Below are positions 34,789 to 44,831 of a DNA stretch of 64,000 nt, one piece after another (position 1 is the stretch's first letter; each line of letters opens with the position of its first letter). The position numbers were made by a program, and so were the translations under genes. The notes under the pieces were generated by a model. The model had not been told where the DNA came from and made no database searches. It worked only from the letters and a program-made list of their open reading frames with translations. The DNA comes from Xiphophorus maculatus (lineage: Eukaryota; Chordata; Actinopteri; Cyprinodontiformes; Poeciliidae): assembly GCF_002775205.1 (NCBI RefSeq), contig NC_036458.1, positions 248,001-312,000 on the forward strand, given 5' to 3'.

Positions 34789-36275
34789 CTACTTGATCCG
34801 GATCTCGAAGCAGAGGCAGTTGCAGGAGTCACACTCTGGAGGCTGGCAGGTGCAGGCGCAGTCCATGCTGAAGCACTGAGGTCAGAGGTCAGAGGTCAGA
34901 CTGACCACAGAGCACACTGGAGGCCCAGCTGTGGCCTCTGCATCCATCCATCATCCATCCATCATCCATCCATCATTCATCCATCATCCATCCGTCTCAC
35001 CGGAGCGTTGGAACATGAGTCTGGCAGGAAGGCGCTGACGCCTGGCAGACGGCAGTCACACATCTCAGCGAGTCTGAAGCATTGGTCGCAGACGGAGACA
35101 CTGGGACAGCAGGGACAGCTGGGACAAGGGGGACAGAAGTCCTGAGGGGACATCACACACAGAGAGCGGGGTAAGCATTTAGTCCCAGGGACACCTGGGG
35201 CCTCACCTTAAAGCGGCGTACGCACAAGAAATATTTTACACACAAGTCGGCATGTATAAAAATGAACTTTTCGTCAAAGTTTGGTAAATATACACAGACT
35301 TTTTCTCTGGCGTGAAAATGTGCTGCAGAAACACAAACTTTATCTGTGGACAATAAGAAACTACAACGAGTCAAAACTCACCTAAACACACTGAAACCTG
35401 ACTACAGTGTTTATCGTGATTTTAATATTTTATTGTTTAAACGATTAAACTGAACCTAATTTATCCTCAGACAATAACCTAACACACACACACACACAGG
35501 ATATATTTGGAGGTTTTTAAATTTATTATTTTTAGTTTTATGAGCTGACCTTATGTGTCCTGAAAGCACCTTTTAAATAAAATATATAATAATAATGATC
35601 ATAAATACCTAGTCTGCTACGAACAAGGTCGTTGCCATGGTTACTGCTTCACGTGGCGGCAGATTTCCTGGTATTTATACTAATTAATATTAAGATGTTT
35701 TTATGGAGGCGACAGGCGGAGCAGCAGCTGCTCTGTTTCCCCTAAACCAGGATCTATAAAGGAACGGTGCGCACGCATTATATATATATATATATATGTG
35801 TGCCACACTTTTCTAAATTTTTCCGTAGGCCAAGTTTTAGTGTGAAAACTGCGCGCTGTTTTATACATGAGGCCCCTGGTGTCCAGGAGGGACAAGTGTC
35901 TAGTTAATGTCTGATCATTCTTCATTAGCGCTGCATCCTGAGTCACGTTCCTGATCAGACCAGCTGGATGGGTTCAGACCAACGGTTGCCATGGAAACAC
36001 CAGGGGAGAGAAGTGCAGAAGACGCATGCCTGCCGCACTTTTCAGGCTTTTACTTGTGAAATTGTCGAAAACCAAAAATTATTTTCTGGTTCCTCAGATG
36101 AAAACCCAACAGAACCTTATGAAGCCGTTGGTTGTTCAGGGTGTGACTACTAAAGCAGGGCACCATCAGAACCAACCCTGATCTAACAGGTCATCAGAAC
36201 CGACCTTGAGGCAGTAGCGGATCCACAGCCCGACCACCAGAACCATCATGTAGAGACTGACAGCGATCAGCATCA
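34789..36275 (-). CDS. Small single-pass membrane protein with Cys-rich tail (unknown function)
   Basis: Three exons on the minus strand: 36205-36275 (ATG read from 36273), 35001-35141 and 34789-34875 (TAG). All junctions are phase 0 with GT/AG borders, giving about 98 residues. Residues 1-20 are a hydrophobic segment (MLIAVSLYMMVLVVGLW) followed by IRYCLK, so one membrane helix without a cleavable signal is likely. The remainder has about 20 cysteines in CPPCPSCPCCP, CDQC, CDC, CACTC and CNCLC clusters. That could bind metal or form disulfides, or be palmitoylated near the membrane. I recall similar uncharacterised fish proteins but cannot name one. An upstream coding exon is possible because the exon begins two bases before the ATG. 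The imperfect ATCC repeat at 34940-34990 is intronic. Confidence 0.7.
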
Positions 36276-36904
36276 CTGCAGGGAGAGGGAGGGCGAGGCC
36301 CCAGGGCGGCAGCACCTGCAGGGCGGCACCAAACACATCTGTTAGTATAGATCCAAAAATTCTAGATGCTCAGGTCTGCTCAGTCTAGATGTTTCTTTTC
36401 TAGATGCTGACCTGCATGCTGCGTCTGGAGCAGAACCTTCAACAGATTCCTGAGCCTGAAACAGCAATCACCGCCAGATCATCAATGTTTGGTTATTTAT
36501 CACAATCGATGATGCATTCAGGGACAACATGTTTCCCCTGTTTTAGATGTTTTACCTTAAATTCAGAGAAATAACCCTTTAGTCTCCCAATCAGAGGCCA
36601 ACTTCAACTCCAGACTCCGGAGTCTGTTAGCATGAAAAGCTAATCTAGAACCCTAAAAAGAACCGGACCTGGTCCACATGAACAGAACCGGAGGTACCGA
36701 ACCTTTTCTGGAAACAATTTAGACTCACTGCTCAGTGAGTGAAACACTTCAAGTCTAACAGAAACCAAGTAAAGTCGCTTTTCCTCTTCCTCATCCTGAA
36801 ATATCGAAGAAAAGCAGGAAGAGCGAAAACAAACGATCAATGGCGGCATCAGAAGCGTTACCATGGAGACCGATGGGTGCCTGCGAGGGACCGAAGAAGC
36901 GAGA

Positions 36905-38400
36905 GCGAAATTTCTTCTTCTTCTTCTTTTCTATTATGGCGGATCACAAGCAACTTTAAGGTGCATACCGCCACCTACTGTACATGAGTGTGTAGCAGCA
37001 TTACTTCATATCTATTAAATTCTATTTTTTAATTTTGTATTCTTAAGATAAATAAACAATGCTTTCCTTAATTTGTGAATATCTGTTATGTTTCCTTCAT
37101 TTCCTAATATACTTTTAAGATTCCATTCATACCCTATATTTCTAACTATTCTCTTTAATTCTTCCCTTTCGGGTTCATATGACTTACAGTTCATCAATAT
37201 GTGTTCTACATTTTCTTTCTCTCCACATCTCTCACATTTATCATTATTTTTCCTCCCTATTGTATAAAGCATGTCATTTAAGTAGGTATGACCTACTCTT
37301 AATCTACTAATTATTATTTCTTCTCTTCTGTTTCTTTCATTAATGCTTCGAATTCGAACTGACTTTTGTACTTCATATAATCTTCCTTTCTTATCTTCAT
37401 TCCACATTTTTTGCCATTTCTTTACTTTTAATAAGTGATTTCCCTTCCCCTTTCCCAAAAGGAATTGAAATTGTTATTTCCCCCTCTAAAACCCTTTTAG
37501 CTAATTTATCTGCCTTTTCATTGCCTTTTACTCCTTCATGTGCTGGCACCCAACAAAACCAAACATCAATGCCACCCCTATATAATCTAAATAAAATATG
37601 ATGAATTTCTAATACTAAATCTTTTCTATCGTTTCCTTCTCCCTTAATACTTTCTACTACTGCTTTGGAATCTGTGCACACCACCACCCTGTCTGGTCGG
37701 ACCTCCTCAACCCATTGCAAGCTTAATATAACTGCCACCATTTCTGCTGTAAAAACCGACAATTGATCTGATATTCTTTTAGAAATAAATTTTTTAAACT
37801 GATATATATATTCCTATTCCCACATATCTTTTTAAATTCTTAGAACCATCTGTATAAATTTTAAGATAATTGTTATATGTATTTCTTAAATAAATATCAG
37901 TCTTGATCCCTATTTCATTTAGCGAAATTTCCTTTTTGCCCTTTTACTTTAAACCAGAGGGGCCCAGACTGGGTCCTGGAGGCCCGGCATCCTGCACGTT
38001 TTAGTCTCTCCCTGGTTTAACGCACCTGGATCAAATGATGGCCAAAGAACATTGACCTGCTGAAAAGGTTGTTGGTACCAGGGAGAGAACTAAACCATGC
38101 AGGAAACCGGCCCTCCAGGGCCCACTGTGGGCCCCTCTACTTTACAGAAACAAGAGGGGGTTTTGAATGATTTGAATTTTAATGGGGCAATTTTTATTCA
38201 TAGGTGCAAATATTCTAAAATGTAACCAAATTTTAAGTGTTGGAAACAATTTAATATGTGAGACTCCGTGAAGAAAAAGCAAGTTAAAGTAATTTGTCAG
38301 ACAATTCATAAATCTAGCATTATTCCCCTTTAATTTACTTTGTTTTTCAAAGCATAAACTTGTAATAAATTTAGAAGGTCTGTAAAAAAAAAAAAAAAAA
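36905..38400 (-). mobile_element. LINE with RNase H domain, antisense, 5'-truncated
   Basis: On the minus strand the order is: upstream polypeptide remnant (38146-38400), LKIYTDGSKN (about 37840), an RNase H core VFTAEMVAVILSLQW / VVVCTDSKAVVESIK / WVPAHEGVKGNEKADKLAKR (37480-37762), then a C-terminal zinc knuckle CERCGEKENVEHILMNC (about 37170-37230). The 3' end carries the common fish sequence with TCTTCTTCTTCT and ATGGCGGATCACAAGCAACT at 36905-36955. RNase H in this position suggests an I/Nimb-type LINE. Frameshifts make it inactive. A MITE interrupts it. Confidence 0.75.
37950..38143. mobile_element. hAT-type MITE inside the RNase H LINE
   Basis: Inverted ends CCAGAGGGGCCCAGACTGGG and CCCACTGTGGGCCCCTC are flanked by TACTTTAA / TACTTTAC (7 of 8). 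The LINE reading order continues on either side, so the MITE is the younger insertion. Confidence 0.75.
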
Positions 38401-39146
38401 AAAGTGGTTTTGTTTAAACCTTTATTTGAAAGGAAACCAGATGCTGGTTCTGAACACGGCCAGACCAGAACCACCGTCTTAAAGCAGACTCTGCTCTCTG
38501 GAGTTAAACTGGGGTCAGGAGGTCAACAGGCTCCAGAACCAGAACCTTCTGCTAACAGTCCTGCCAGGATTGAATCCTATTTTTACAGCTGGAAAGAAAC
38601 AGATTCAGTACACCAGTCTGGTTCTGGTGAGGCCCGTTTGTCAGGTACAGAACCAGTTTTCATCAGGTCTGAAAATGTTTAATATTTGATCTGTTTAATT
38701 GAAATTAACTTCAGTATTTTAACTGGGCCCAGAAAAGTTCTGATTAGATGAGAAAACTATTGAATTAAACCCAGATTGGATCTTCCTGGTTCTGATAAGT
38801 TACAGGAAGCATGTAGAGCAGATCGGGTTTTCCCTCCAGATTGATCAGAACCATCCACACAGAATCGGCTGTAAAAGCTTTATTGAAACCTTCCATCTCA
38901 GTCAGCATGGCTTTAATACTTCTGCATAAATTATTGCATTTGAGGACAAGAAGCTCATCCAGAAGCACATTTAGTCAAGATCGAACCGGAAAGCGGGTCA
39001 GCACCAGAACCGCTCCATCACAGTGAACCGGCTTGGATCGCTACAGCCAAACCATTTGCTGCAAACTAAAACCTTTTGGTCAATCAGACGGCTCTGACCC
39101 GACCCCCCCAGGACAACACTCCACCCAGCAAATGGAGACTCATCGT

Positions 39147-39152
39147 TTTATT
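39147..39152 (-). terminator. eif1: Poly(A) signal of eif1
   Basis: AATAAA on the minus strand (TTTATT on +), about 380 bases past the eif1 stop. It is the first good signal in that direction. Confidence 0.6.
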
Positions 39153-39527
39153 GAAACACCTTAAAGTACAAAACAAAAACGTTACATGAAGCAGCGCCTC
39201 CTTGTGGCACCTAAAAGAAAAACCAGAGGGACATGGAAGGAGGAAGTGTGTGAGGGAGGGTCGTCACCACTCATCCCTGATGTGTGGAGCTGCAGCCGTG
39301 TGTCTTTGTGAGAGCAAGGCTGCCCCCTGGTGTCGTAGGGCGGTAGTGGAGGTACAGAGTCCCATGTTCTTCAGAGGTAATTCGCACGCTGGCTAAGAGT
39401 TGGTGGGGTCGCAGAGGAGGGAGGAGAGGGAGGAAGGGCAACAGCAGCACATAGAGGAGGGGGTCAGGGTTGCAGGGGTCGCGATGGCCGTCCAGGAGAG
39501 AGGGGGGTGGGGGGGCGCCGGCCGCGT

Positions 39528-40446
39528 CTAGAAGCCGTGGACTTTGAGCTGCTCCTCCTTGGCCAGATCAATCTGCAGAGAGAGAGAGCCATGAAGACCT
39601 GAGGCAAAATACCTCCACAGAGGGACTAACTACCTCAATCAGGAACTGGCAGATATTCTTGCGCTGATCTCCCTGAAGTTGGATCACTTCACCATACTCC
39701 GGATGCTCAATCACTGTCCCATTGCAGGCGAACTTCTGTTAACAGAAACAAGCTGCAGGTCAGCTCACTGCACCATCAGGGGAGAAACGGCTCCAGCTCA
39801 GGCTGCTCCAGATGTGCTGCCACATGTTACCTTCTTGAAGGCCTTGACTAGCTTCTTCTTGTCATAGTCGGCCGAGATGCCCTGGACAGTGGTGAGGGTC
39901 TTCCTGCCGTTCCTCTGCTGGATTCTTATGTGGATGTAGTCCTCAGTCCCGGCTGGGAGGCGGTCATCACCCTTAGTTGCATCAGCAAAGGGGTCTGAAA
40001 GAGCAAGACGATCAGAATCGGGTCTGGACCTGGTCCAACTTCCGGAACAATAACAGACATATCCGTTTTTATGAGAGGGATCATATTTCAAACTTACTCC
40101 GCAGAATCTATACATTTATATAATAACTGGCCCTATTCATTGACCGGGGGATCAGAGCGGTCCCGGTTAGGGAAGCTAACAGCCTCAGTAGCCGGGACCG
40201 TTAGCTTCTTTAGGCCCAGTAATGGCGGATGTTGGCCTGAAGGCCTCAATCCCCATAGAGAATAAAACCCGACAACAAAACGTTTTTAGAGTTCTACTCT
40301 TTAACAAACCGCTCATATCAACTTAATAAAGACAGAATTAAAAGAAACCGGTTCAAAAAACAACAAAATCCTCCCGCCCTTCCCCCACCTTCTGCGTCGA
40401 CAGAAAAGCACTCACCAAAAGTTTGGAGGTTCTGGATAGCGGACAT
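39528..40446 (-). CDS. eif1: Eukaryotic translation initiation factor 1 (eIF1/SUI1)
   Basis: Four coding exons on the minus strand (40446-40416, 39994-39831, 39735-39634, 39572-39528) give 113 residues plus stop, the same length as I recall for the human factor. The start MSAIQNLQTF joins DPFADATKGDD, then the SUI1 fold with YIHIRIQQRNGRKTLTTVQG, KKKLVKAFKK, ACNGTVIEHPEYGEVIQLQG and the terminal LKVHGF. eIF1 binds the 40S subunit near the P site, keeps the scanning complex open and enforces AUG stringency. The start codon context is weak (C at -3, T at +4), which is known in this gene family as a means of autoregulation. Promoter elements lie just upstream at 40621-40713. Confidence 0.97.
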
Positions 40447-40620
40447 ACGATAAGATTTGCTTTCCTTTCGGATAATAACTTGGTTCTAGGGCGGTTCGGC
40501 TGCTGACTGTCTCTTTTCTCTCCTGTTCTGCTTGTTTTAGTGGGTTCTGCTCGCTGGGACGCCCGGTCGGCTCGTTCTCACCAGCTCTCACAAAATGGAG
40601 ACAAGAGCTGCGAAAACAAG

Positions 40621-40713
40621 GCTTTATAGACACGCCCCGAAACTGACGTCAACGCGTAACTGTCGTGCCCCGCCCCGAGAAGGTTTCTCCACATTACTGG
40701 AAAGATGACGTCA
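40621..40713 (-). promoter_or_regulatory. eif1: eif1 core promoter: TATA, GC boxes, two CREs
   Basis: Read towards eif1, there is TATAAA at 40626-40621, GC-rich CGGGGC words either side, and two perfect TGACGTCA palindromes at 40644-40651 and 40706-40713. The TATA box is about 175 bp before the start codon, so the 5' UTR would be about 145 nt if transcription starts 30 bp after it. Function is inferred from motifs and position. Confidence 0.65.
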
Positions 40714-41069
40714 TTTTCTGTGAACGTGAAGTCATCATCACAAGGAGACAAAAACATACTTATTGACTACTTACTATAAGTTTAAATTATTGTAACTATT
40801 GGTTACTATTACTACTGAAAACTATGAAGATTACTGCATATAATGATCACAATAACTACTGAATTACTGATTAGTCTAAGTACTGCTGGTAATACTTGAC
40901 ATGTTTACAGAAATACATCTCATTGGAATATTTATGCTTAAAATAATATTCTAATGTTACTAGTTATGGCACTTATTGCTGTTTGAAAGGAAGTGAATCT
41001 TCAGGATTCATTCATTTCAAAGAGCCATATCATTTATAAAATATATACATTCATCTAAGACCAAGCCAT

Positions 41070-41372
41070 TTATCTAATATATATATATATATATATATAT
41101 CGAGTTCCTCCCTCAGGGAGGAACTGGAGAGGGCCTGGAAGGTGAAGACCACAGTGGTGCCTGTGGTCATCGGGGCCCTCGGGGCAGTCACCCCCAAACT
41201 GGACCAATGGCTACAACAGATCCCAGGAACAACATCACACATCTCAGTCCAGAAATGTGCAGAACCCTCAAGCTCCCAGGCCTCTGGTAGAGGACCCGAG
41301 CTCAGAGGATAAGAACCACCCGCGGTGGGTGAGAAGGGAATTTTATATACATATATATATATATATATATAT
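41070..41372 (+). mobile_element. LINE ORF C-terminal fragment between TA repeats
   Basis: Between (AT)n tracts (about 41076-41100 and 41349-41372), the plus strand reads REELERAWKVKTTVVPVVIG then ALGAVTPKLDQWLQQIPGTT at about 41117-41235. This C-terminal peptide recurs in fish non-LTR elements with a restriction-type endonuclease; that assignment is from memory. It is short and ends at TAA 41311. Confidence 0.6.
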
Positions 41373-41739
41373 AATTGTTTTTGTGGTTTAAAAAACAAGT
41401 AAAAAAAGTTTAGTGATCTGTATTAAGTAAAAATAAAACCACAGAATGTTCTTGCAGATAAAAACATGTAGATATGAAATTTCAAAACATAAATGTAATA
41501 TACTCAAGGAGTGTTTTTACAAGTTCTGAGTATAATGTTAAATTTTAATGCTATTTGTAATGCAGAAAAAATGAAAACGTAACAGAGGAAAAAAGTGGAC
41601 TTGAGTTACTTTGAACAGAATTCCTCTTGTATTAAAAATAATAATTAAGGCAACGCACTAACAGTAAACCACCCTTAATAATGAACATTTTGGGTCCTAT
41701 TTCCGCCCCTCTGCTAAACCCACATCCAGGCGCCGAAGT

Positions 41740-42850
41740 CATTGCTGCATGTGACATTTTCAGTTATAAAGCAGAATTATGGCAATGTGTTTTTTCACTT
41801 TTCTTTAAAATTCAAAGACAATAGCATGACAAGGCACTCATCAGTATCAAAAGAGTCTGATATGATAAACTGAGCAGAAAAAAGAAAAGTCACAAGCTAA
41901 CTGAGGAAAACCTGTTAATAAAAGAGGAACTTCAAATCTTAAATGACATATTGGTATAAATATTGGGCTTTTGTGATGTTGCAATGTCACCAGAGGTTTA
42001 AATATATCATAATTTAACTCTTCATCTTTGTTAGACTCAGTTTTATTATATTAAAACTTAAAGATGGAATAGACTTCTTGTACAAGATCCACTTCTGAAA
42101 CCTTGAAAAAATGTTTATTGTTATTAAAATGCATAAATTGAATTTTTTTGTTTTTATCCAGAAAGTCATTAGGTACAGGGAAAATTTCACACATAGTTAT
42201 AAAATTAATACCGTAATTTTTTGTGGGAGTGGAATAGAAAGATATTTGGTTTCTTTTTTCTTTAGAGATCATCATAATTTTTAAACGTTTTCTTCATAGA
42301 GGAAGAACATTGATGTCAAAGTTCCTGATGAATTTCTGGTAGATTTTTGGTCTACAAAGTCACAACATTCATAATCAGAGATTGTGTGTCTTTTTTATTT
42401 GTCTGTTTGTTTTGTTTGAGTAATGACTGAATATGTAATCATGTCTGCAGAGTTGCAGAGGGAATTGCCTTTAAGACTATTAAATTGAAGAACGTTTGAG
42501 TGTGTATTCTTTATCATCTTGGAAATACAGCAATGTTCACAGAGCAATCTGTGTCTGCTGCTGCTGCAAAAAAAATTCAAATGTAAAGTATTAAAATAAC
42601 TTTTGTTTCACTCCACTGAACATGTGATTCCATCTAATTTTGCTCCATATTCAACAAGTCGTAACAAAGCACATTTGAACAGCCAAACATCTCTTGCAAT
42701 GACTTTGGGAAGCAAAAATATGTCTACTGCACATTTAAAATCGCTTTTTGTTGTAGCTGTACTTTTTAGCAGCACAAATATGGATATCGAAGTTGTGACA
42801 CAGAATCCTTGTGTCCCAATTCTCACATTTTTGCTGCTTGTGACCTGAAC
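41740..42850 (-). repeat. Unassigned 1.2-kb dispersed repeat, copy 2
   Basis: This aligns by eye with about 2270-3480. The minus strand here has longer open stretches (42051-42275 and 42608-43063) than copy 1, including NYGINFITMCEIFPVPNDFL. This suggests that the family derives from a coding element read on the minus strand. The product is not recognised. Confidence 0.5.
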
Positions 42851-43119
42851 ACTAGAACCCTTGTTCACCTTGTTTACAGTTAAATATTTATGGGGGATCA
42901 TCCAGTTTTTGAACGGCTCTAATAAGATGTTATATATGGACAGGAAATGATCATTTCCTGGAACCAGCAGCGCGTTTCTCTTTCTTTCTCCTGTGAAAAG
43001 CAGATTTTCCCACTGATGACTCAGTTTGATAGTTAAAGCATTATTAGTGTTTTTAAACAACATTAAGGTCAGTTGAACATGGAGTGTTTCTTTAAAAACA
43101 GAAAGTTGTAGCTTCTTTA

Positions 43120-43188
43120 TGACGTAGTTTCCGGCTGCAGTTGAAACGTCTCCACCTGGTGGTCACCTCGGGATGATTTTAAACTGGG
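43120..43188. promoter_or_regulatory. Possible upstream part of mfsd11 promoter, split off by LINE composite
   Basis: TGACGTAG (43120-43127) followed directly by TTTCCGG (43128-43134, an ETS-like core) lies 41 bp before the left target-site duplication. The right flank of the insertion has CCGGAAG (49393-49399) just before the mfsd11 leader. Joining the flanks in the empty-site order would put these about 75 bp apart. This is inference. Confidence 0.35.
43175..43188. repeat. Left copy of 14-bp target-site duplication
   Basis: GATTTTAAACTGGG. The identical 14 bases occur at 49365-49378, right after the L1 poly(A). They bracket the whole LINE composite. Confidence 0.9.
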
Positions 43189-43907
43189 ATGCCATCCATC
43201 CATCCATCCATCTTCTTCCGCTTATCCGAGGTCGGGTCGCGGGGGTAGCAGCTTCAGAAGGGAGGCCCAGACTTCCCTCTCCCCGGCCACTTCTTCCAGC
43301 TCTTCCGGGGGAATCCCGAGGCGTTCCCAGGCCAGCCGAGAGACATAGTCTCTCCAGCGTGTCCTGGGTCTTCCCCGGGGCCTCCTCCCGGTGGGACGTG
43401 CCCGGAACACCTCACCAGGGAGGCGTCCAGGAGGCATCCTGACCAGATGCCCAAGCCACCTCAACTGGCTCCTCTCGATGTGAAGGAGTAGCGGCTCTAC
43501 TCTGAGTCCCTCCCGGATGACTGAGCTTCTCACCCTATCTCTAAGGGAGAGCCCAGCCACCCTACGGAGAAAACCCATTTCGGCCGCTTGTATCCGCGAT
43601 CTCGTTCTTTCGGTCATGACCCAAAGCTCATGACCATAGATGAGGGTGGGAACGTAGATCGACCGGTAAATCGAGAGCTTCGCTTTTTGGCTCAGCTCTC
43701 TCTTCACCACGACGGACCGGTACAGCGCCCGCTTGACAGCAGACGCTGCGCCAATCCGCCTGTCGATCTCCCGCTCCCTTCTTCCCCCATTCGTGAACAA
43801 GATCCCGAGATACTTAAACTCCTCCACTTGGGGCAGATGATATTGATAGGGCGTTTTTAGTCTTTTAGTTTTTGATAGGGACATCCCAGTATGTCCAGCC
43901 CCTCTCA
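43189..43907 (-). mobile_element. Antisense LINE fragment, left half of composite
   Basis: Minus strand reads the C-terminal part of a LINE reverse transcriptase (43222 to about 43830): LPQVEEFKYLGILFTNGG, YVPTLIYGHELWVMTERTRS, RSQLRWLGHLVRMPPGRLPG and LLKLLPPRPDLG. The 3' UTR then ends in a GGAT tandem tail against the left target-site duplication. This is a common fish element, Rex1/CR1- or RTE-like; I do not assign the clade. Its 5' side (about 43849-43907) is replaced by an inverted copy of the L1 5' leader. Confidence 0.75.
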
Positions 43908-43961
43908 GTCTCCTTGAGAGGGGCTGGACATACTGGGATGCCAAAGGGACTAAAAACGCCC
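43849..43961. repeat. Inverted repeat at the LINE-LINE junction
   Basis: A perfect 26-bp inverted repeat (43882-43907 with 43915-43940, 7-nt loop) is nested in a further perfect 14-bp pair (43849-43862 with 43948-43961). The spacers between the pairs differ in length and sequence (19 versus 7 nt). Both arms look like the same L1 leader in opposite directions. Confidence 0.95.
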
Positions 43962-44074
43962 CATCATCACCATGCAAGCCTCCGGTACCACAGAAGAAGA
44001 CAAAAGGAGACCAGGAGGTTAGTTTAAATGCATCCAATGCCAAGATTTTAGAAGCAGTTGAAAATCTACAGAAA

Positions 44075-44690
44075 ATGATGCTGAACTTTGGAGAAGAAAT
44101 GAAACGGAACACGCTCTCCATTGCAAATATTGCTAAAGCGGTGGAGTTCAACAGCGCTGAAATTCAAGATTGTAAAAATACAAACGAGAAGCAGGAAAAT
44201 GAGATTACACAACTTAAAACCACAAATGCCAAGCTGACAAAGAAGATTCAAGAGATTGAAAGAAAAGCGGCAGAATCAGAGCGCTACAAAAGAAGATGGA
44301 ATCTGCGCATTAACGGCTTAAAAGAGGAGAAGGAGGAAGACACAAGACAGAAAGTCGCGAATGTTATTAAGCAGATTTTGCCACAATGGAAAGAGAAGAT
44401 GGACTTCATTCTCGACACTGTACACCGCCTCGGCCCGAACGACACCAACCGCCCACTGCAGATTATTGTCCAGTTTACTGGTCGGATCTTCAGGGATGAA
44501 CTCTGGAGATCCACTAAGCAACACCCCATCTGCAGGGAGCTCAACATCCGGTTCTCCGAGGACCTCAGCAAAGAAGACCGAGAAGCACGACTGGCTGTGT
44601 GGCCCAAAGTAGAACAAGCACGGAGAGCTGGGATAAAGGCGGTTCAAAGGCCCATATGCCTTTATCAATGGACAACGAGTTGCTCCTTAA
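44075..44690 (+). pseudogene. L1 ORF1 (nucleic-acid-binding chaperone), frameshifted near the end
   Basis: A coiled-coil stretch (residues about 20-70, rich in N/K/E heptads) leads into the RNA-binding region RRWNLRINGLKEEKEE, DTVHRLGPNDTNRPLQIIV and a KEDREARLAVWPKVEQARR helix. This is the usual order of L1 ORF1 protein, which coats L1 RNA. Near 44645 the frame slips: the expected C-terminal AYAFINGQRVAP, ending at TAA 44688-44690, is in another frame. No good ATG lies further upstream in frame, although the open frame extends to about 43960. Confidence 0.85.
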
Positions 44691-44831
44691 CGTCACAATA
44701 GATCTACACAACATTTCTGACTCCAGATAATTTGATCAGTTCAGGAGTTTTTGCTGCCTACAGTTCAATTTATTCTCAGGTAAACCTATTCAAATACTGT
44801 TCAGCCTTTTATTTTGTTTTTTTAATTTTTT

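Noticed and set aside
34789..35141. MyoD-family-inhibitor (I-mfa) domain for the Cys-rich gene
   Set aside because: Cys density is similar, but the spacing and the N-terminal membrane helix do not match what I know of that domain. Left as unknown.
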